Below, piece by piece: positions 8,154 to 16,352 of a stretch of DNA of 64,000 nt. The DNA comes from Candidatus Gastranaerophilales bacterium. Its GTDB lineage: Bacteria; Cyanobacteriota; Vampirovibrionia; Gastranaerophilales; Gastranaerophilaceae. The notes under the pieces were generated by a model. The model had not been told where the DNA came from. It did no database searches and saw only the letters and a list, made by a program, of their open reading frames with translations. Both the position numbers and the translations under genes were made by a program. Numbering within the stretch: the stretch's first letter is position 1; every line of letters starts with the position of its first letter. Where the stretch lies: the NCBI GenBank assembly GCA_900769355.1, contig CAAGGG010000068.1, forward strand, positions 20,027 to 84,026, given 5' to 3'.

Positions 8154-8412
8154 TCGTCATTCTTGTATGTGTTAAGTAATTCGTTGACAAAAATTTTAAT
8201 CAACTACCCACTCTCATTCTCTCCCTAATTGAGGGAGAGAAGCTATACCTTGCAACTATCTCTGTTTATAATCCTGTATAGCAGCAATTTATGAATTTCA
8301 ATTTATACAAAACATAAGTCTTCCCTCGGTTAGGGAAGATTTAGATGGGTAAACAATATTACGAGATAGTCTATTTTGTCAACGAATTACTTAACACATA
8401 CAAGAATGACGA
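8154..8412. repeat. 259-bp segment bounded by 39-bp perfect inverted repeats
   Basis: The left arm 8154-8192 (starts TCGTCATTCTTGTATGTG) is the exact reverse complement of the right arm 8374-8412. The 181 bp between contain the 75-bp repeat at 8205-8279 and a CTTCCCTCGGTTAGGGAAG hairpin. No open frame is inside. This is the structure of a MITE or of an invertible segment. It lies upstream of the minus-strand gene at 7238-7870 and downstream of the one at 8492. Confidence 0.85.
8205..8279 (+). repeat. 75-bp dispersed repeat, copy 1 (TACCCACTCTC...TTTATAAT)
   Basis: Shares nearly its whole length with 21777-21850, including TCTCCCTAATTGAGGGAGAG and CCTTGCAACT and ending GTTTATAAT-CTGTA. It is nested inside the inverted-repeat segment. 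Confidence 0.8.
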
Positions 8413-8491
8413 CTTCGTAATTATTTTGTAACGCCCCTAGTGCCTTAGTAACCTAGTATCTTAATGATTCAGACTTTGCCTCTTCAAAACC

Positions 8492-8725
8492 CTACACTTC
8501 AATAAACAATCTTTGACCGACGATGTTTTGTTTTCCGTTGTAATAGCCAGCAAAGTATCCCCCTCGAACAGGTGCGTTTTTTGCATAAGCATTCAAACTG
8601 TGTCCGTTGTAGCTTACAAACGGATTGTTGCTATATGGGTTGCTTGATGCACTTCTTGTCGGAGTTACGACCTGTGTTGTTTGCGGAACAAACATTTGTG
8701 ATAATAAATTTACAATACCTGCCAT
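8492..8725 (-). CDS. Hypothetical 77-residue protein
   Basis: A small protein of unknown family beginning MAGIVNLLSQMFVPQTTQVV and ending GQRLFIEV. It is rich in Asn, Ser, Tyr and Gly (NPYSNNPFVSYNGHS, GYFAGYYNGK) and has no clear membrane segment or signal peptide. GAGG lies 6-9 nt before ATG 8725, which supports translation. It is isolated between repeat clusters on both sides, so its transcript is probably monocistronic. Function cannot be assigned. Confidence 0.55.
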   Translation of the reverse strand: MAGIVNLLSQMFVPQTTQVVTPTRSASSNPYSNNPFVSYNGHSLNAYAKNAPVRGGYFAGYYNGKQNIVGQRLFIEV

Positions 8726-8858
8726 TTCTACCTCACTTACAATAAAAGATTAATTATAATTTCATCTTTGTCATTATTATAGCATAAGTTTTAAGAAATT
8801 ATTAATAAATCTTAATAAAATCAGCTAAATAGAGTAAAGAGGGTGGGTAAATATTTAT

Positions 8859-8963
8859 TGTCATTCTGAAAAGACTGAAAATCAAGCGTGTAGCGTCGAT
8901 TTTCGTCTTATTCAGAATCTACTATTAATAGACTCCGGATCGTAGTCCGGAGTGACTGTTACG
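8859..8963. repeat. REP-like palindromic repeat, second copy
   Basis: ATTCTGAAAAGAC-GAAAATC pairs with GATTTTCGTCTT-TTCAGAAT around a 14-nt loop, followed by GACTCCGGATCGTAGTCCGG. This is the same architecture as 7999-8119. It fills most of the 314-bp gap between 8726 and 9039; nothing else is recognisable in that gap. Confidence 0.75.
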
Positions 8964-9039
8964 TTAAAGTAGCAAACCCAAATTACACCAATATTGAATG
9001 AAATATCGGAAAACAATCCAATTGAAAAATTTTACATAA

Positions 9040-11226
9040 CTAATTCATCTTCAAAGTTTGCAAGGCGATTTTTTCTGCATTATTTGCGCGCATCATTGCT
9101 GCGTCCGCTGCTGAGGTGTCCGTTTGATTATTTACGACAACGCCTTGTGGAGATGGAATATATGTTCTAACAGGTTCTGTCGGCTTGTTTGTCGGAGTGT
9201 TATTTACTGTGTTTGTTGTTGTTGTAGTCGTTGTTGTGTTTTGTGCACCATTTTGAGGTTGATTTTTATATCTGTTCAACAAGTTTGATGGACTCTGTTG
9301 ACCGGTTATTGTTCGTGTATTTTGACTTGTTTGTGTTGTTGTTTGTTGCGGAGCTTGCTGTTGAGCCTGTTGCATTTGTTGAAGTTGTTGTGCTTGAAGA
9401 GCTTCGGCTTGTTTTTTTGCAGCTTCTTCTTCCTTCCCTTCATCAAGAATAGATTTTTTCGGTTTGCCGAACAACAAGTGAGATCCTTTTACGGCAATCT
9501 TGTTGAACATTGGAAGCAAAATCATCATACCCAAAATAATTCTCATTGGATACCCAGCCATCTGTTTCATTCCGAATTTAGGGTGTCTGAACAGGTCTTT
9601 AATTTTGTCGAATACTCCGTTTCTAACAACTGCCTTTTTGTCGTAAGGTCTAATTTGTTCCAAGCCAACTGTTACAGTACGTCCGATACTTTTTAACAAT
9701 TTTGTAAATGGATTTTTAATGCCAGCATTACGCAATGTTTTCAAGTTGTTACGAGAAGCCTTCCAAGCTGCTTTATCTTTAAATCCACCAGCCATAGCTG
9801 TTTCGTTGTGGAGTTTTAAAGCTTTTCTGTATGTATCTAGTTTTTGCTTATCCATACCAATGTATTGCAAGCCACCAATGTGGTGCATTAGTTTAAGCGC
9901 AAATGGCATACAAACGAAGAATGAAATCATTTCTGTGAAACGTTCCATAAATGACTTGAATTTTTCTCCGCCGCCACCTTCTGTTTTAACCGTTTTATAA
10001 ATTACGTCAGCCAAATATCCGGCTTGCATAATCGCAACAAGTTTTCCACCAGCAACTCGGTTTGTCGCACCTTCAAGAATCATATTAGAGTATTTCAATA
10101 GCCCTTTCCCAAAAGCTGTTTTAGGTAATTTTTTGTCTAATCCAAGTTTTTTTACAACTTTATGAAGTTCTGGGTTTTCTGCGGGATCATAATTTCCAAG
10201 TGATGCCGCAAATTTATTCGCAAATTCTGTTGTGTGTACTTCTCGGCCAAATAAGAATTTTTTAATTTTACCAGCCATACTAGAATTAGAACCCCAAATT
10301 CTTGCTAACATATTTTTATTAGCATTGTTTGTTGCTTCTAGTATTTCAGGCAGATATTTGTGGTGTTCTTTTACAATTTTTTCATAAGTTGCAAAATCTT
10401 TGAAGCCCCATTCAAAAGCTTTCATGTCTTTTAGTTTTGCGAGTTTAGCTTCAGGTGTCAAAGCTTTGAAATCCGCAATTTTTTGCGTAATTTGTGCAGG
10501 GGTTAAATTCTTTCTTGAATTTTTCAAAATTGTTTCAACCTCTGCATTTTGAAGAATTTCTGCACGAGCTTCTTTGGTTGTTGCATTAGAAATTGCGTTT
10601 TTAAATTTTTTGATTTCATCAGGCGTTGCACCATAACAATCAAGGTCTTCAACGTGTTTTAATGCATCAGTAAATTTTTCGCCAGGTTGCCCATAATCTT
10701 GCATTAAGATTCCTGACATACTCATATATTGGTCCAGAACTATGCCAAGTTCTGGACGAGATGGTGTATATGCAAAAGCTTGTAAAATTTTTGATTTCCC
10801 AACAATATTATTTTTTATGAATTTTTTTACACTATTATAGCCACTTGCAATTGATTGGCCAAAAGATGATTTCGCAAATTTGTTTTGTGTTGTGAAATCT
10901 GCAATGTCATCACCAAATTTACCTATTTTGTGAAGGACTGTATCGTTAAAATCGCCACGACATTTTTTGTTGTAATAATCCATACCCTGAGAAATCGCGA
11001 ACCAGGTAGGTACTGCAATTGCGCCTGTAGCAAGCATTCCCTTTGGATCGTCAGCTGTTTCGGCAACTCTGCCACCAACGTACGAATCTTGAATATTTTG
11101 CTTCAACAACTCAGGATTAGCCTGCATGCTCTGCTGGTTTTGGTTTGTAATACCAGCTGCTTGAGCTTGCGACATTGCCTGAAATTGAGGTATTTGTTGT
11201 TTTTTAGTCAAATCGTTGTCGAGCAT
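9040..11226 (-). CDS. Large hypothetical membrane-associated protein with Gln/Thr-rich C-terminus
   Basis: A 728-residue protein of no known family. ATG 11226 (MLDNDLTKKQQIPQ) follows AGGA and is preferred over an upstream start at 11442, which would add a 72-residue tract lacking any ribosome-binding site. Visible parts: a Gln-rich N-terminus (AMSQAQAAGITNQNQQSMQ), a hydrophobic segment GAIAVPTWFAISQGM, a long helical middle, hydrophobic segments near FVCMPFALKLMHHIGGL and MRIILGMMILLPMF, then a disordered tail with QAQQLQQMQQAQQQ and a run of eight Thr. The layout (hydrophobic ends, charged middle) is loosely like the protein at 29464. No secretion signal. Divergent from the small gene at 11396. 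Confidence 0.7.
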   Translation of the reverse strand: MLDNDLTKKQQIPQFQAMSQAQAAGITNQNQQSMQANPELLKQNIQDSYVGGRVAETADDPKGMLATGAIAVPTWFAISQGMDYYNKKCRGDFNDTVLHKIGKFGDDIADFTTQNKFAKSSFGQSIASGYNSVKKFIKNNIVGKSKILQAFAYTPSRPELGIVLDQYMSMSGILMQDYGQPGEKFTDALKHVEDLDCYGATPDEIKKFKNAISNATTKEARAEILQNAEVETILKNSRKNLTPAQITQKIADFKALTPEAKLAKLKDMKAFEWGFKDFATYEKIVKEHHKYLPEILEATNNANKNMLARIWGSNSSMAGKIKKFLFGREVHTTEFANKFAASLGNYDPAENPELHKVVKKLGLDKKLPKTAFGKGLLKYSNMILEGATNRVAGGKLVAIMQAGYLADVIYKTVKTEGGGGEKFKSFMERFTEMISFFVCMPFALKLMHHIGGLQYIGMDKQKLDTYRKALKLHNETAMAGGFKDKAAWKASRNNLKTLRNAGIKNPFTKLLKSIGRTVTVGLEQIRPYDKKAVVRNGVFDKIKDLFRHPKFGMKQMAGYPMRIILGMMILLPMFNKIAVKGSHLLFGKPKKSILDEGKEEEAAKKQAEALQAQQLQQMQQAQQQAPQQTTTQTSQNTRTITGQQSPSNLLNRYKNQPQNGAQNTTTTTTTTNTVNNTPTNKPTEPVRTYIPSPQGVVVNNQTDTSAADAAMMRANNAEKIALQTLKMN

Positions 11227-11323
11227 AATTATCCTATTTTTCCCTATACAATTATAAAAACAAAAAACGTGGAAATATTGCCTTTTTAAAAGCTTTGTAA
11301 AGAAATGTAACAAACTAATGAGT

Positions 11324-11351
11324 TTGTGAAATTTAAGAAGTTGTATATACT
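11324..11351 (+). promoter_or_regulatory. Possible promoter for the small gene at 11396
   Basis: TTGTGA (11324-11329), 16 bp, TATACT (11346-11351). The wider sequence TGTAACAAA...ACTTTATATATA is also present with similar spacing at 21547-21603, upstream of a candidate small RNA. Confidence 0.4.
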
Positions 11352-11395
11352 TTATATATACACAAGCACTTAATAAGAAGAATGAGAGGCATAAA

Positions 11396-11560
11396 ATGGC
11401 AGTAGCAAATTTGAAAAAAATTGATGACAAACTTAAAAACATTTATGAAAATCAAGTTACAGTCAACAATAATCAGCCATTTGAAGATCGGTCAGAACTT
11501 TTATTTGCCCAGATGAATTTCATCGCAATGGCAAACAAACAAGCTTTACATTTAATCTAA
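11396..11560 (+). CDS. Small 54-residue hypothetical protein
   Basis: ATG 11396 preceded by GAGAGG opens a 54-codon frame starting MAVANLKKIDDKLKNIYENQ and ending in LHLI before TAA 11560. Composition is normal for a soluble helical protein, there is a plausible ribosome-binding site 6-11 nt upstream and a plausible promoter at 11324-11351. No family is recognised. It is transcribed divergently from the large protein ending at 9040, 170 bp away, so the two may share regulation. Confidence 0.55.
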   Translation: MAVANLKKIDDKLKNIYENQVTVNNNQPFEDRSELLFAQMNFIAMANKQALHLI

Positions 11561-11651
11561 CATTTTAACTCCAATTTATTTTTCCCCTACAAATTTTTAC
11601 CTGATTTCGCTTTTGAAATCAGGTTTTCTTTATGGAATGTTTTGGATTTCG

Positions 11652-11799
11652 ACCCCTCTCCCGAATTCGTAATGTTCACTAGCGTTCGCAAACGACTTCG
11701 ACCTCTTCCCTTGGAGAGGTGTGTTTAACAAGCTATTCTCGCCTAGGGAGAGAAAGTAGCCGTTTGAGCGGAGCGAATTACGGATACAAGAGAGGGGTT
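11652..11799 (+). repeat. MITE-like element, copy A (ACCCCTCTC...GAGAGGGGT)
   Basis: About 148 bp with terminal inverted repeats ACCCCTCTC/GAGAGGGGT. Its first 69 bp (11652-11720) match 12198-12266 with a single T/C difference, in the same orientation. No coding frame is inside. Together with copy B it brackets the DUF559 gene. Confidence 0.75.
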
Positions 11800-11812
11800 A
11801 ATAGGTTTTGGG

Positions 11813-12154
11813 TTAAATCATCAACCTTCTTATATATTCTAAAACTCCTTCTAAATTATTAATATTATCGTTAGTAATTCTTACAACTTTATATCCTTTA
11901 CTTGCAAGATATTCATCGCGTTCTTTGTCATAATTGCTGTTTTCAAAATGCTGAGAACCATCTAATTCAATAATCAACTTATTATCTGTACATAAAAAAT
12001 CTACTATATAATTTTCAATAGGTACTTGTCTTTTGAATTTAAATCCCAAAAATCGTTTTGCTCTTAAATTTTGCCATAGTAATAGTTCAAAGTCAGTCAT
12101 GTTTTGTCTTAAATCTTTGGCATAATTTAGGATTTTTTTGTTTTGCTTTTTCAT
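11813..12154 (-). CDS. DUF559 endonuclease-like protein (Vsr/PD-(D/E)XK fold)
   Basis: A 113-residue protein with the DUF559 signature: DLRQNMTDFELLLWQNLR near the N-terminus, then GFKFKRQVPIENYIVDF and LIIELDGSQHFE (core acidic residues VDF...ELDG), ending VVRITNDNINN. The family is related to very-short-patch-repair endonucleases and is proposed to cleave DNA; substrate and role are not established. The length is complete for the family. It is flanked on both sides by copies of a MITE-like repeat (11652-11799 and 12198-12335), and a third repeat fragment follows. It may thus be part of a mobile or gene-conversion cassette. No other mobility gene is present. ATG 12154 lacks a strong ribosome-binding site. 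Confidence 0.88.
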   Translation of the reverse strand: MKKQNKKILNYAKDLRQNMTDFELLLWQNLRAKRFLGFKFKRQVPIENYIVDFLCTDNKLIIELDGSQHFENSNYDKERDEYLASKGYKVVRITNDNINNLEGVLEYIRRLMI

Positions 12155-12197
12155 TGGCTGAATTATAGCATGAAATTGTTTTGTTGTTAATTAGCTA

Positions 12198-12335
12198 ACC
12201 CCTCTCCCGAATTCGTAATGCTCACTAGCGTTCGCAAACGACTTCGACCTCTTCCCTTGGAGAGGTAAATTTGTCTAAAATAGTAGCAATGCAAAGGTTC
12301 TCTCTCCTAGGGAGAGAGCTAGAGAGAGGGGGGAA
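12198..12335 (+). repeat. MITE-like element, copy B
   Basis: Starts ACCCCTCTCCCGAATTCGTA like copy A and ends GAGAGAGGGGGGAA; the interior after the first 69 bp differs but keeps the CTCTCCTAGGGAGAGAG hairpin. Confidence 0.75.
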
Positions 12336-12341
12336 TTCATT

Positions 12342-12406
12342 CGACCCCTCTCCCGCAGTCATAATGATTACAGCAGTTCGCGAAGAACTTCGACCTTTCG
12401 AGAGGT
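12342..12406 (+). repeat. Diverged third copy of the MITE-like element (partial)
   Basis: GACCCCTCTCCCGCAGTCAT...CGAAGAACTTCGACC...GAGAGGT follows the same order as the first 69 bp of copies A and B with substitutions and a deletion. With copy B it fills the 339-bp gap 12155-12493. Confidence 0.6.
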
Positions 12407-12423
12407 GTGTTTTTATATAAAAC

Positions 12424-12455
12424 AAATAGAGACTCAGTGAAAACCGAGTCTCTAT
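12424..12455 (-). terminator. Intrinsic terminator for the 12494 prepilin
   Basis: AATAGAGACTC pairs with GAGTCTCTATT around a 10-nt loop, and on the minus strand the stem is followed by TGTTTTAT. It lies 38 nt downstream of the stop codon. Confidence 0.75.
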
Positions 12456-12493
12456 TACATGTTTTTGAATTAGCTTGACTAATTCTATACTTT

Positions 12494-13129
12494 CTATTTG
12501 CCGTACAATACAGCTCTTGCTGCTGGAGAGTTAGGTAAAATTGTTTGGTCATAGAATTTAACAGGATAAATATCTGTTGGGCTAGACACTTTACATGAAT
12601 CGCCAGATGTGCTAGAGTCGCAAGCAACGATTTTGTTAGGACCTTTTTGTCCGTTTACGTCAATGAAACCTTTACAAATGTGTCTAGTTGCACCAGAGTT
12701 ATCCGGGTCGTCAGTACAAGCAGCTGAAGAATTAGGGAATGTAAATGTAACACCATCATTAAAGAATAATGCAGTGTTTGCTTCATCTTTTGTAGGAGCT
12801 CCTGTTCCTGACATTGTGTATGCTGTATCAGCGTTACCAAGAGCAGCTCTAACTACGTTCATTCTTGCATTTAAGATGTTTGCAACAGAGTTTGCTGTTG
12901 TTGTTGCCCCAGCAGTACCTGCTACTGAGTCTGCAAAGCTAGCGCCGTCAAGTGCTACGTTCAATGTTACACCTTGAGAAATTGCTGATAAAGCTTTTTT
13001 GTAGGCTGCTTTATATTGAGCACCTTGAGTTGAGTTCATCAATGTAGGCATTGTCATTGCAGCTACAACACCGATGATACCTAATGTAATCAACACTTCT
13101 GCAAGTGTGAAACCGAATCTTTTTGTCAT
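12494..13129 (-). CDS. Prepilin-type protein, short canonical leader
   Basis: A 211-residue pseudopilin-like subunit starting MTKRFGFTLAEVLITLGIIG; the leader before G/FTLAE is six residues, a textbook prepilin peptidase site. I placed the start at ATG 13129 because AAAGGTG lies just upstream; a longer frame back to 13216 has no comparable signal. The mature part is rich in Ala, Thr and Ser, contains FIDVNGQKGPNK (the shared DxNGxxxPN motif) and two Cys pairs near the C-terminus. It is monocistronic, with its own terminator, and divergent from the 4-alpha-glucanotransferase gene. High Ala/Ser/Thr content and strong signals suggest it may be an abundant (major) pilin, but that is inference. 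Confidence 0.85.
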   Translation of the reverse strand: MTKRFGFTLAEVLITLGIIGVVAAMTMPTLMNSTQGAQYKAAYKKALSAISQGVTLNVALDGASFADSVAGTAGATTTANSVANILNARMNVVRAALGNADTAYTMSGTGAPTKDEANTALFFNDGVTFTFPNSSAACTDDPDNSGATRHICKGFIDVNGQKGPNKIVACDSSTSGDSCKVSSPTDIYPVKFYDQTILPNSPAARAVLYGK

Positions 13130-13271
13130 AATCTTTTCACCTTTCTTTTTTGTAAAACTTTCTGATTTCTCAAAATGTTTTACGCTCTTATCTCTCTTTA
13201 TATTAATCTCGTCCATTTAAAATCGTGGATATGCATAAAAACTTTTTTCCGAAATCTTTTTGTACTCTCAT

Positions 13272-13298
13272 TTTATAGTATTTCCCAATTTTTGTCAA
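13272..13298 (-). promoter_or_regulatory. Promoter for the 12494 prepilin
   Basis: On the minus strand a perfect TTGACA (13298-13293) is followed, after 15 bp, by TATAAA (13277-13272). The leader would be about 135 nt long. Confidence 0.5.
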
Positions 13299-13358
13299 TA
13301 CTTTATTACTAATTATTAATTAATTTTAACTAATTCTAAAGAACTACTTTTTGTTTCC

Positions 13359-13387
13359 TTGAAAAAAAATATCTGTCATGGTAATAT
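13359..13387 (+). promoter_or_regulatory. Promoter for the 4-alpha-glucanotransferase gene
   Basis: TTGAAA (13359-13364), 17 bp, TAATAT (13382-13387), 57 nt before ATG 13444. Confidence 0.6.
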
Positions 13388-13443
13388 CTTTTTGCGCGGA
13401 AATGCGTAGGATAGAGAGATATGTTATTTAAGAAGGGGTAAGC

Positions 13444-15327
13444 ATGACTTGTACATTAGAACACAAATCAAACGTTTTTACTGATGGAGCTAAAAAAACA
13501 ATTAGAAAAGCTCTCAAAGTTTTGGGCAAAAAAAATCTTGCATTTATTATGCATAATGGAAGTTTCCCGTCTGTTGAAGGGCAAAACACCGGTTTTGGCA
13601 GTATAAATTCAGATGCCGGTAAGGAATTTATTGAATATGCATCAGGTTTGTTTGACGCAATTCAGCTCGGACCTGCTGGAAAAACGAAGTCTTGTGATTC
13701 TTCACCGTATACAGGTACGATTTTCTCTGATAATCCATTATTTATTAACCTGAAAGAATTGACCACAAAAACTTGGGGTAAAATTCTCTCAGAAGAAACA
13801 TATAACGATATTGTAGCTTCTAATCCAAATAAAGATACAAATAAAACAGCTTATACATATATATATAAAAGACAAAATGAAGCTCTTCAAGAAGCATGGA
13901 ACAATTTTAAGGCTAAACCTGACAAAAAACTTGTCAAAGAATTTGAGCATTTCAAAAAAGAAAATGATTTTTGGTTAGATAAAGATAGTTTGTACGAAGC
14001 ATTGTCTGTTGAGCATGGTAACGATTACTGGCCTATGTGGAAGTCAGAAACTGACAAAAACTTGTTCAATCCTCAATCTAACGAAGAAAGAATGCAGTTT
14101 GGTGATAGAATTAAAGAAATTGAAACAAAATATGCAGATGTAATTGAAGCTTACAAGTTCGTTCAATTTGTTATAAGCAAACAAAACGAAGAAACTCGTA
14201 AATTCGCCAAAAAACATGATATTAAAATGATTGCAGACAGACAAGTTGCTTTTTCAGATCGTGATTGCTGGGCGTATCAATCATTATTCTTAAAAGGTTG
14301 GTGTTTAGGTTGCCCTCCTGATTATTTCTCAAAAGACGGTCAGGCTTGGGGATTTCCTGTAATGGATCCTGATAGAATGTACAATGCTGACGGTTCATTA
14401 GATGAAGGCGGACAATTATTAAAGAATTTATACAAAAAAATGTTTAGAGAAAACCCTGGTGGTGTCCGTATCGACCACATTGTAGGTTTGATTGACCCTT
14501 GGGTTTACAAACAAGGCAAAAAGCCGAAAATTGAACAAGGTGCAGGCAGATTGTATTCATCTCCTGAGCACCCGGAACTTGCAAAATATGCGATTGCAAA
14601 ATTGGAAGATTTAGATACTGAATTAACAGCAGACAAAGAAAAACGTGTAAAAACACTTAGCAAAGACCAAATTAAGGCTTATGGCAGACTAATCGAAAAA
14701 ATCGTTATTGCCGCTGCAAAAGAAGAAGGTTTGAACAAAGATGCAATTGTTTGCGAGGACTTGGGAACTTTGACAAATCCTGTTGCTGCGGTTATGAAAG
14801 AATTTGGTTTGCAAGGAATGAAACTTACTCAGTTTGTAGAAGCTGACAAGCCGAAAGATCCTTACAGATGCTGCAATATTGACAATCGTTGTTGGGCAAT
14901 GGTTGGAACTCATGACAACGAGCCGATTAAAATGTGGGCTAACGAAAATATTCACAGTCACGTTGGCTATTTGCATGCTAAAAACCTTGTTGATGACTTG
15001 TTTGCAGAAGCAGAAAACAAAGATGATATCATCGTTCGCTTAACAGATGATGCAGACTTTTTAGCACAAACTAAATTGGTTGAACTGTTTGCGTCTAAGG
15101 CAGAAAATATTCAAATTTTCTTTACTGATTATTTTAATATTTATGACGTATACAACCGTCCTGGAACAGCAGGTGATGCAAACTGGAGCTTGAGATTGCC
15201 GAACAACTACAAGGAATTGAATGCGATTAATCTTGCAAATATCTTGAAGTTGGCAATTGAAGCACGCGGACACGAATTTGCGGAAAAAAATAAAAAGGTG
15301 ATTGAAAAATTAGAAGAAATTATCTAA
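13444..15327 (+). CDS. malQ: 4-alpha-glucanotransferase (amylomaltase, GH77)
   Basis: Transfers alpha-1,4-glucan segments between maltodextrins or to glucose, acting in glycogen/maltodextrin use in the cytosol. The 627-residue protein has the GH77 catalytic set: nucleophile D344 in GGVRIDHIVGL, acid/base E438 in VCEDLGT, and the third acid D491 in GTHDNEP; an FGSINSDAGKEF-type substrate loop lies near residue 51. AAGGGG is 5-10 nt before ATG. It is about 100 residues longer than the minimal amylomaltase, with an insertion rich in Lys and Glu near 125-200. It ends at a hairpin at 15351-15374. The orphan MsmK/UgpC-type ATPase at 18547 may serve the uptake side of the same sugar metabolism. Confidence 0.93.
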   Translation: MTCTLEHKSNVFTDGAKKTIRKALKVLGKKNLAFIMHNGSFPSVEGQNTGFGSINSDAGKEFIEYASGLFDAIQLGPAGKTKSCDSSPYTGTIFSDNPLFINLKELTTKTWGKILSEETYNDIVASNPNKDTNKTAYTYIYKRQNEALQEAWNNFKAKPDKKLVKEFEHFKKENDFWLDKDSLYEALSVEHGNDYWPMWKSETDKNLFNPQSNEERMQFGDRIKEIETKYADVIEAYKFVQFVISKQNEETRKFAKKHDIKMIADRQVAFSDRDCWAYQSLFLKGWCLGCPPDYFSKDGQAWGFPVMDPDRMYNADGSLDEGGQLLKNLYKKMFRENPGGVRIDHIVGLIDPWVYKQGKKPKIEQGAGRLYSSPEHPELAKYAIAKLEDLDTELTADKEKRVKTLSKDQIKAYGRLIEKIVIAAAKEEGLNKDAIVCEDLGTLTNPVAAVMKEFGLQGMKLTQFVEADKPKDPYRCCNIDNRCWAMVGTHDNEPIKMWANENIHSHVGYLHAKNLVDDLFAEAENKDDIIVRLTDDADFLAQTKLVELFASKAENIQIFFTDYFNIYDVYNRPGTAGDANWSLRLPNNYKELNAINLANILKLAIEARGHEFAEKNKKVIEKLEEII

Positions 15328-15350
15328 TAATTTATAAGTTGAAAAAATAA

Positions 15351-15374
15351 TGCCCTCTCCGTTGAGAGAGGGCA
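15351..15374. terminator. Hairpin between malQ and the TPR/NHL gene
   Basis: TGCCCTCTC and GAGAGGGCA form a strong stem with a short loop. On the plus strand only TTT follows; on the minus strand an ATTATTTTTT tract follows. It resembles the CCTCTCC...GGAGAGG repeats found between other genes, so it may be a repeat used as a terminator. Confidence 0.55.
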
Positions 15375-15403
15375 TTTATCAAAAATTTTAAGGAGGTTCA
15401 ACA

Positions 15404-16270
15404 GTGAAAATGAAAAAACTGCTAATAACTTTGTTAGTCTTGACAAGTACATGCCTCTGCGCATTTGCTGATTTTGACGAGTATTATGAACCTTCGACCG
15501 AGGCAAAACTTCAATATAATCAAGGTGTTGACTATTACAAAATCGGGCAATACGACAGGGCAATGGCATCTTTTAGGCAAGCCATCGAGCTTGATCCGAA
15601 TTATATTGATGCCTATTATAATCTCGGGACAATTTTGGAGTATTTAAAGCAAGATGATGCAGCACTTGCGGTGTTTAAGCAAATAATTGTACGCAATCCA
15701 AATGATTACGAGTCTGTTTACAAAGCAGCTCAACTCAGCAACAAGCTTGGACAAACAGCGAAGGCAAAGTCTTATTTGTCACTAATTCCACCTGAAAGTG
15801 CGGTTTATACAAAAGCGCAATCCGTTGCAACGTCAATGGGGGCGGATATGCAAACCATTAAAGCCGAAGAGGCAAAGGTAAATTCTGCAGTTGAGGCTCC
15901 AAAAATTCCTGAAACAAACGGAATGTACAATAATATTACAAGTCCGACGGGAGTTACGACTGATAGTAAGGGAAATCTTTATGTAGCTTGTTTTTCTGAC
16001 AATATGGTTTACAAAATTACACCTGACGAAAAACGTATTGTTTACGTAAAAGATTCTCGTATAAATGGACCAATTGCACTTGCCAGTGATGATGTCGGAA
16101 ATATTTATGTTTCAAATTACAACAGTAACAATGTTGTAAAAATTTCACCGACCGGGGTTGTGTCTGTACAGGTTTCAAACATTCAAAAGCCTTACGGTTT
16201 GCATGTAAAAGGCGATTTGTTGTTTGTTTCTTCTCAAGGAAGTAATTCTGTGTTGAGGTATAAGTTGTAG
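15404..16270 (+). CDS. Exported TPR protein with C-terminal NHL/beta-propeller-like repeats
   Basis: A 288-residue protein with a signal peptide (MKMKKLLITLLVLTSTCLCA; a cysteine near 17-19 leaves a lipoprotein possible), two to three TPR units (YNQGVDYYKIGQYDRAMASF, then LDPNYIDAYYNLG) at residues about 35-115, and from about 170 repeated strands GVTTDSKGNLYVACFSDNMV, IALASDDVGNIYVSNYNSNN and GLHVKGDLLFVSSQGSNSV, typical of NHL/SMP-30-like propeller blades. Probably a periplasmic or outer-membrane scaffold. GTG 15404 is chosen because AGGAGG ends 7 nt upstream; ATG 15410 is 13 nt away. Only three blades are present, so a full propeller would need oligomerisation or the domain is partial. Hairpin terminator follows. 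Confidence 0.75.
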   Translation: MKMKKLLITLLVLTSTCLCAFADFDEYYEPSTEAKLQYNQGVDYYKIGQYDRAMASFRQAIELDPNYIDAYYNLGTILEYLKQDDAALAVFKQIIVRNPNDYESVYKAAQLSNKLGQTAKAKSYLSLIPPESAVYTKAQSVATSMGADMQTIKAEEAKVNSAVEAPKIPETNGMYNNITSPTGVTTDSKGNLYVACFSDNMVYKITPDEKRIVYVKDSRINGPIALASDDVGNIYVSNYNSNNVVKISPTGVVSVQVSNIQKPYGLHVKGDLLFVSSQGSNSVLRYKL

Positions 16271-16303
16271 AACCCCAGGTCGTTCAATTATTAACAATTC
16301 ATG

Positions 16304-16327
16304 ATGGCGGGGTAAGTACCTCGCCAT
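16304..16327 (+). terminator. Terminator after the TPR/NHL gene
   Basis: ATGGCGGGGT and ACCTCGCCAT form a 10-bp stem with a tetraloop (AAGT), followed by ACTTTTA. Confidence 0.6.
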
Positions 16328-16352
16328 ACTTTTACATTATGAATGATGAAAT

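Noticed and set aside
13130..13216. Longer prepilin start at 13216 (MDEINIKRDK...)
   Set aside because: ATG 13129 has a proper AAAGGTG site and gives a standard six-residue leader.
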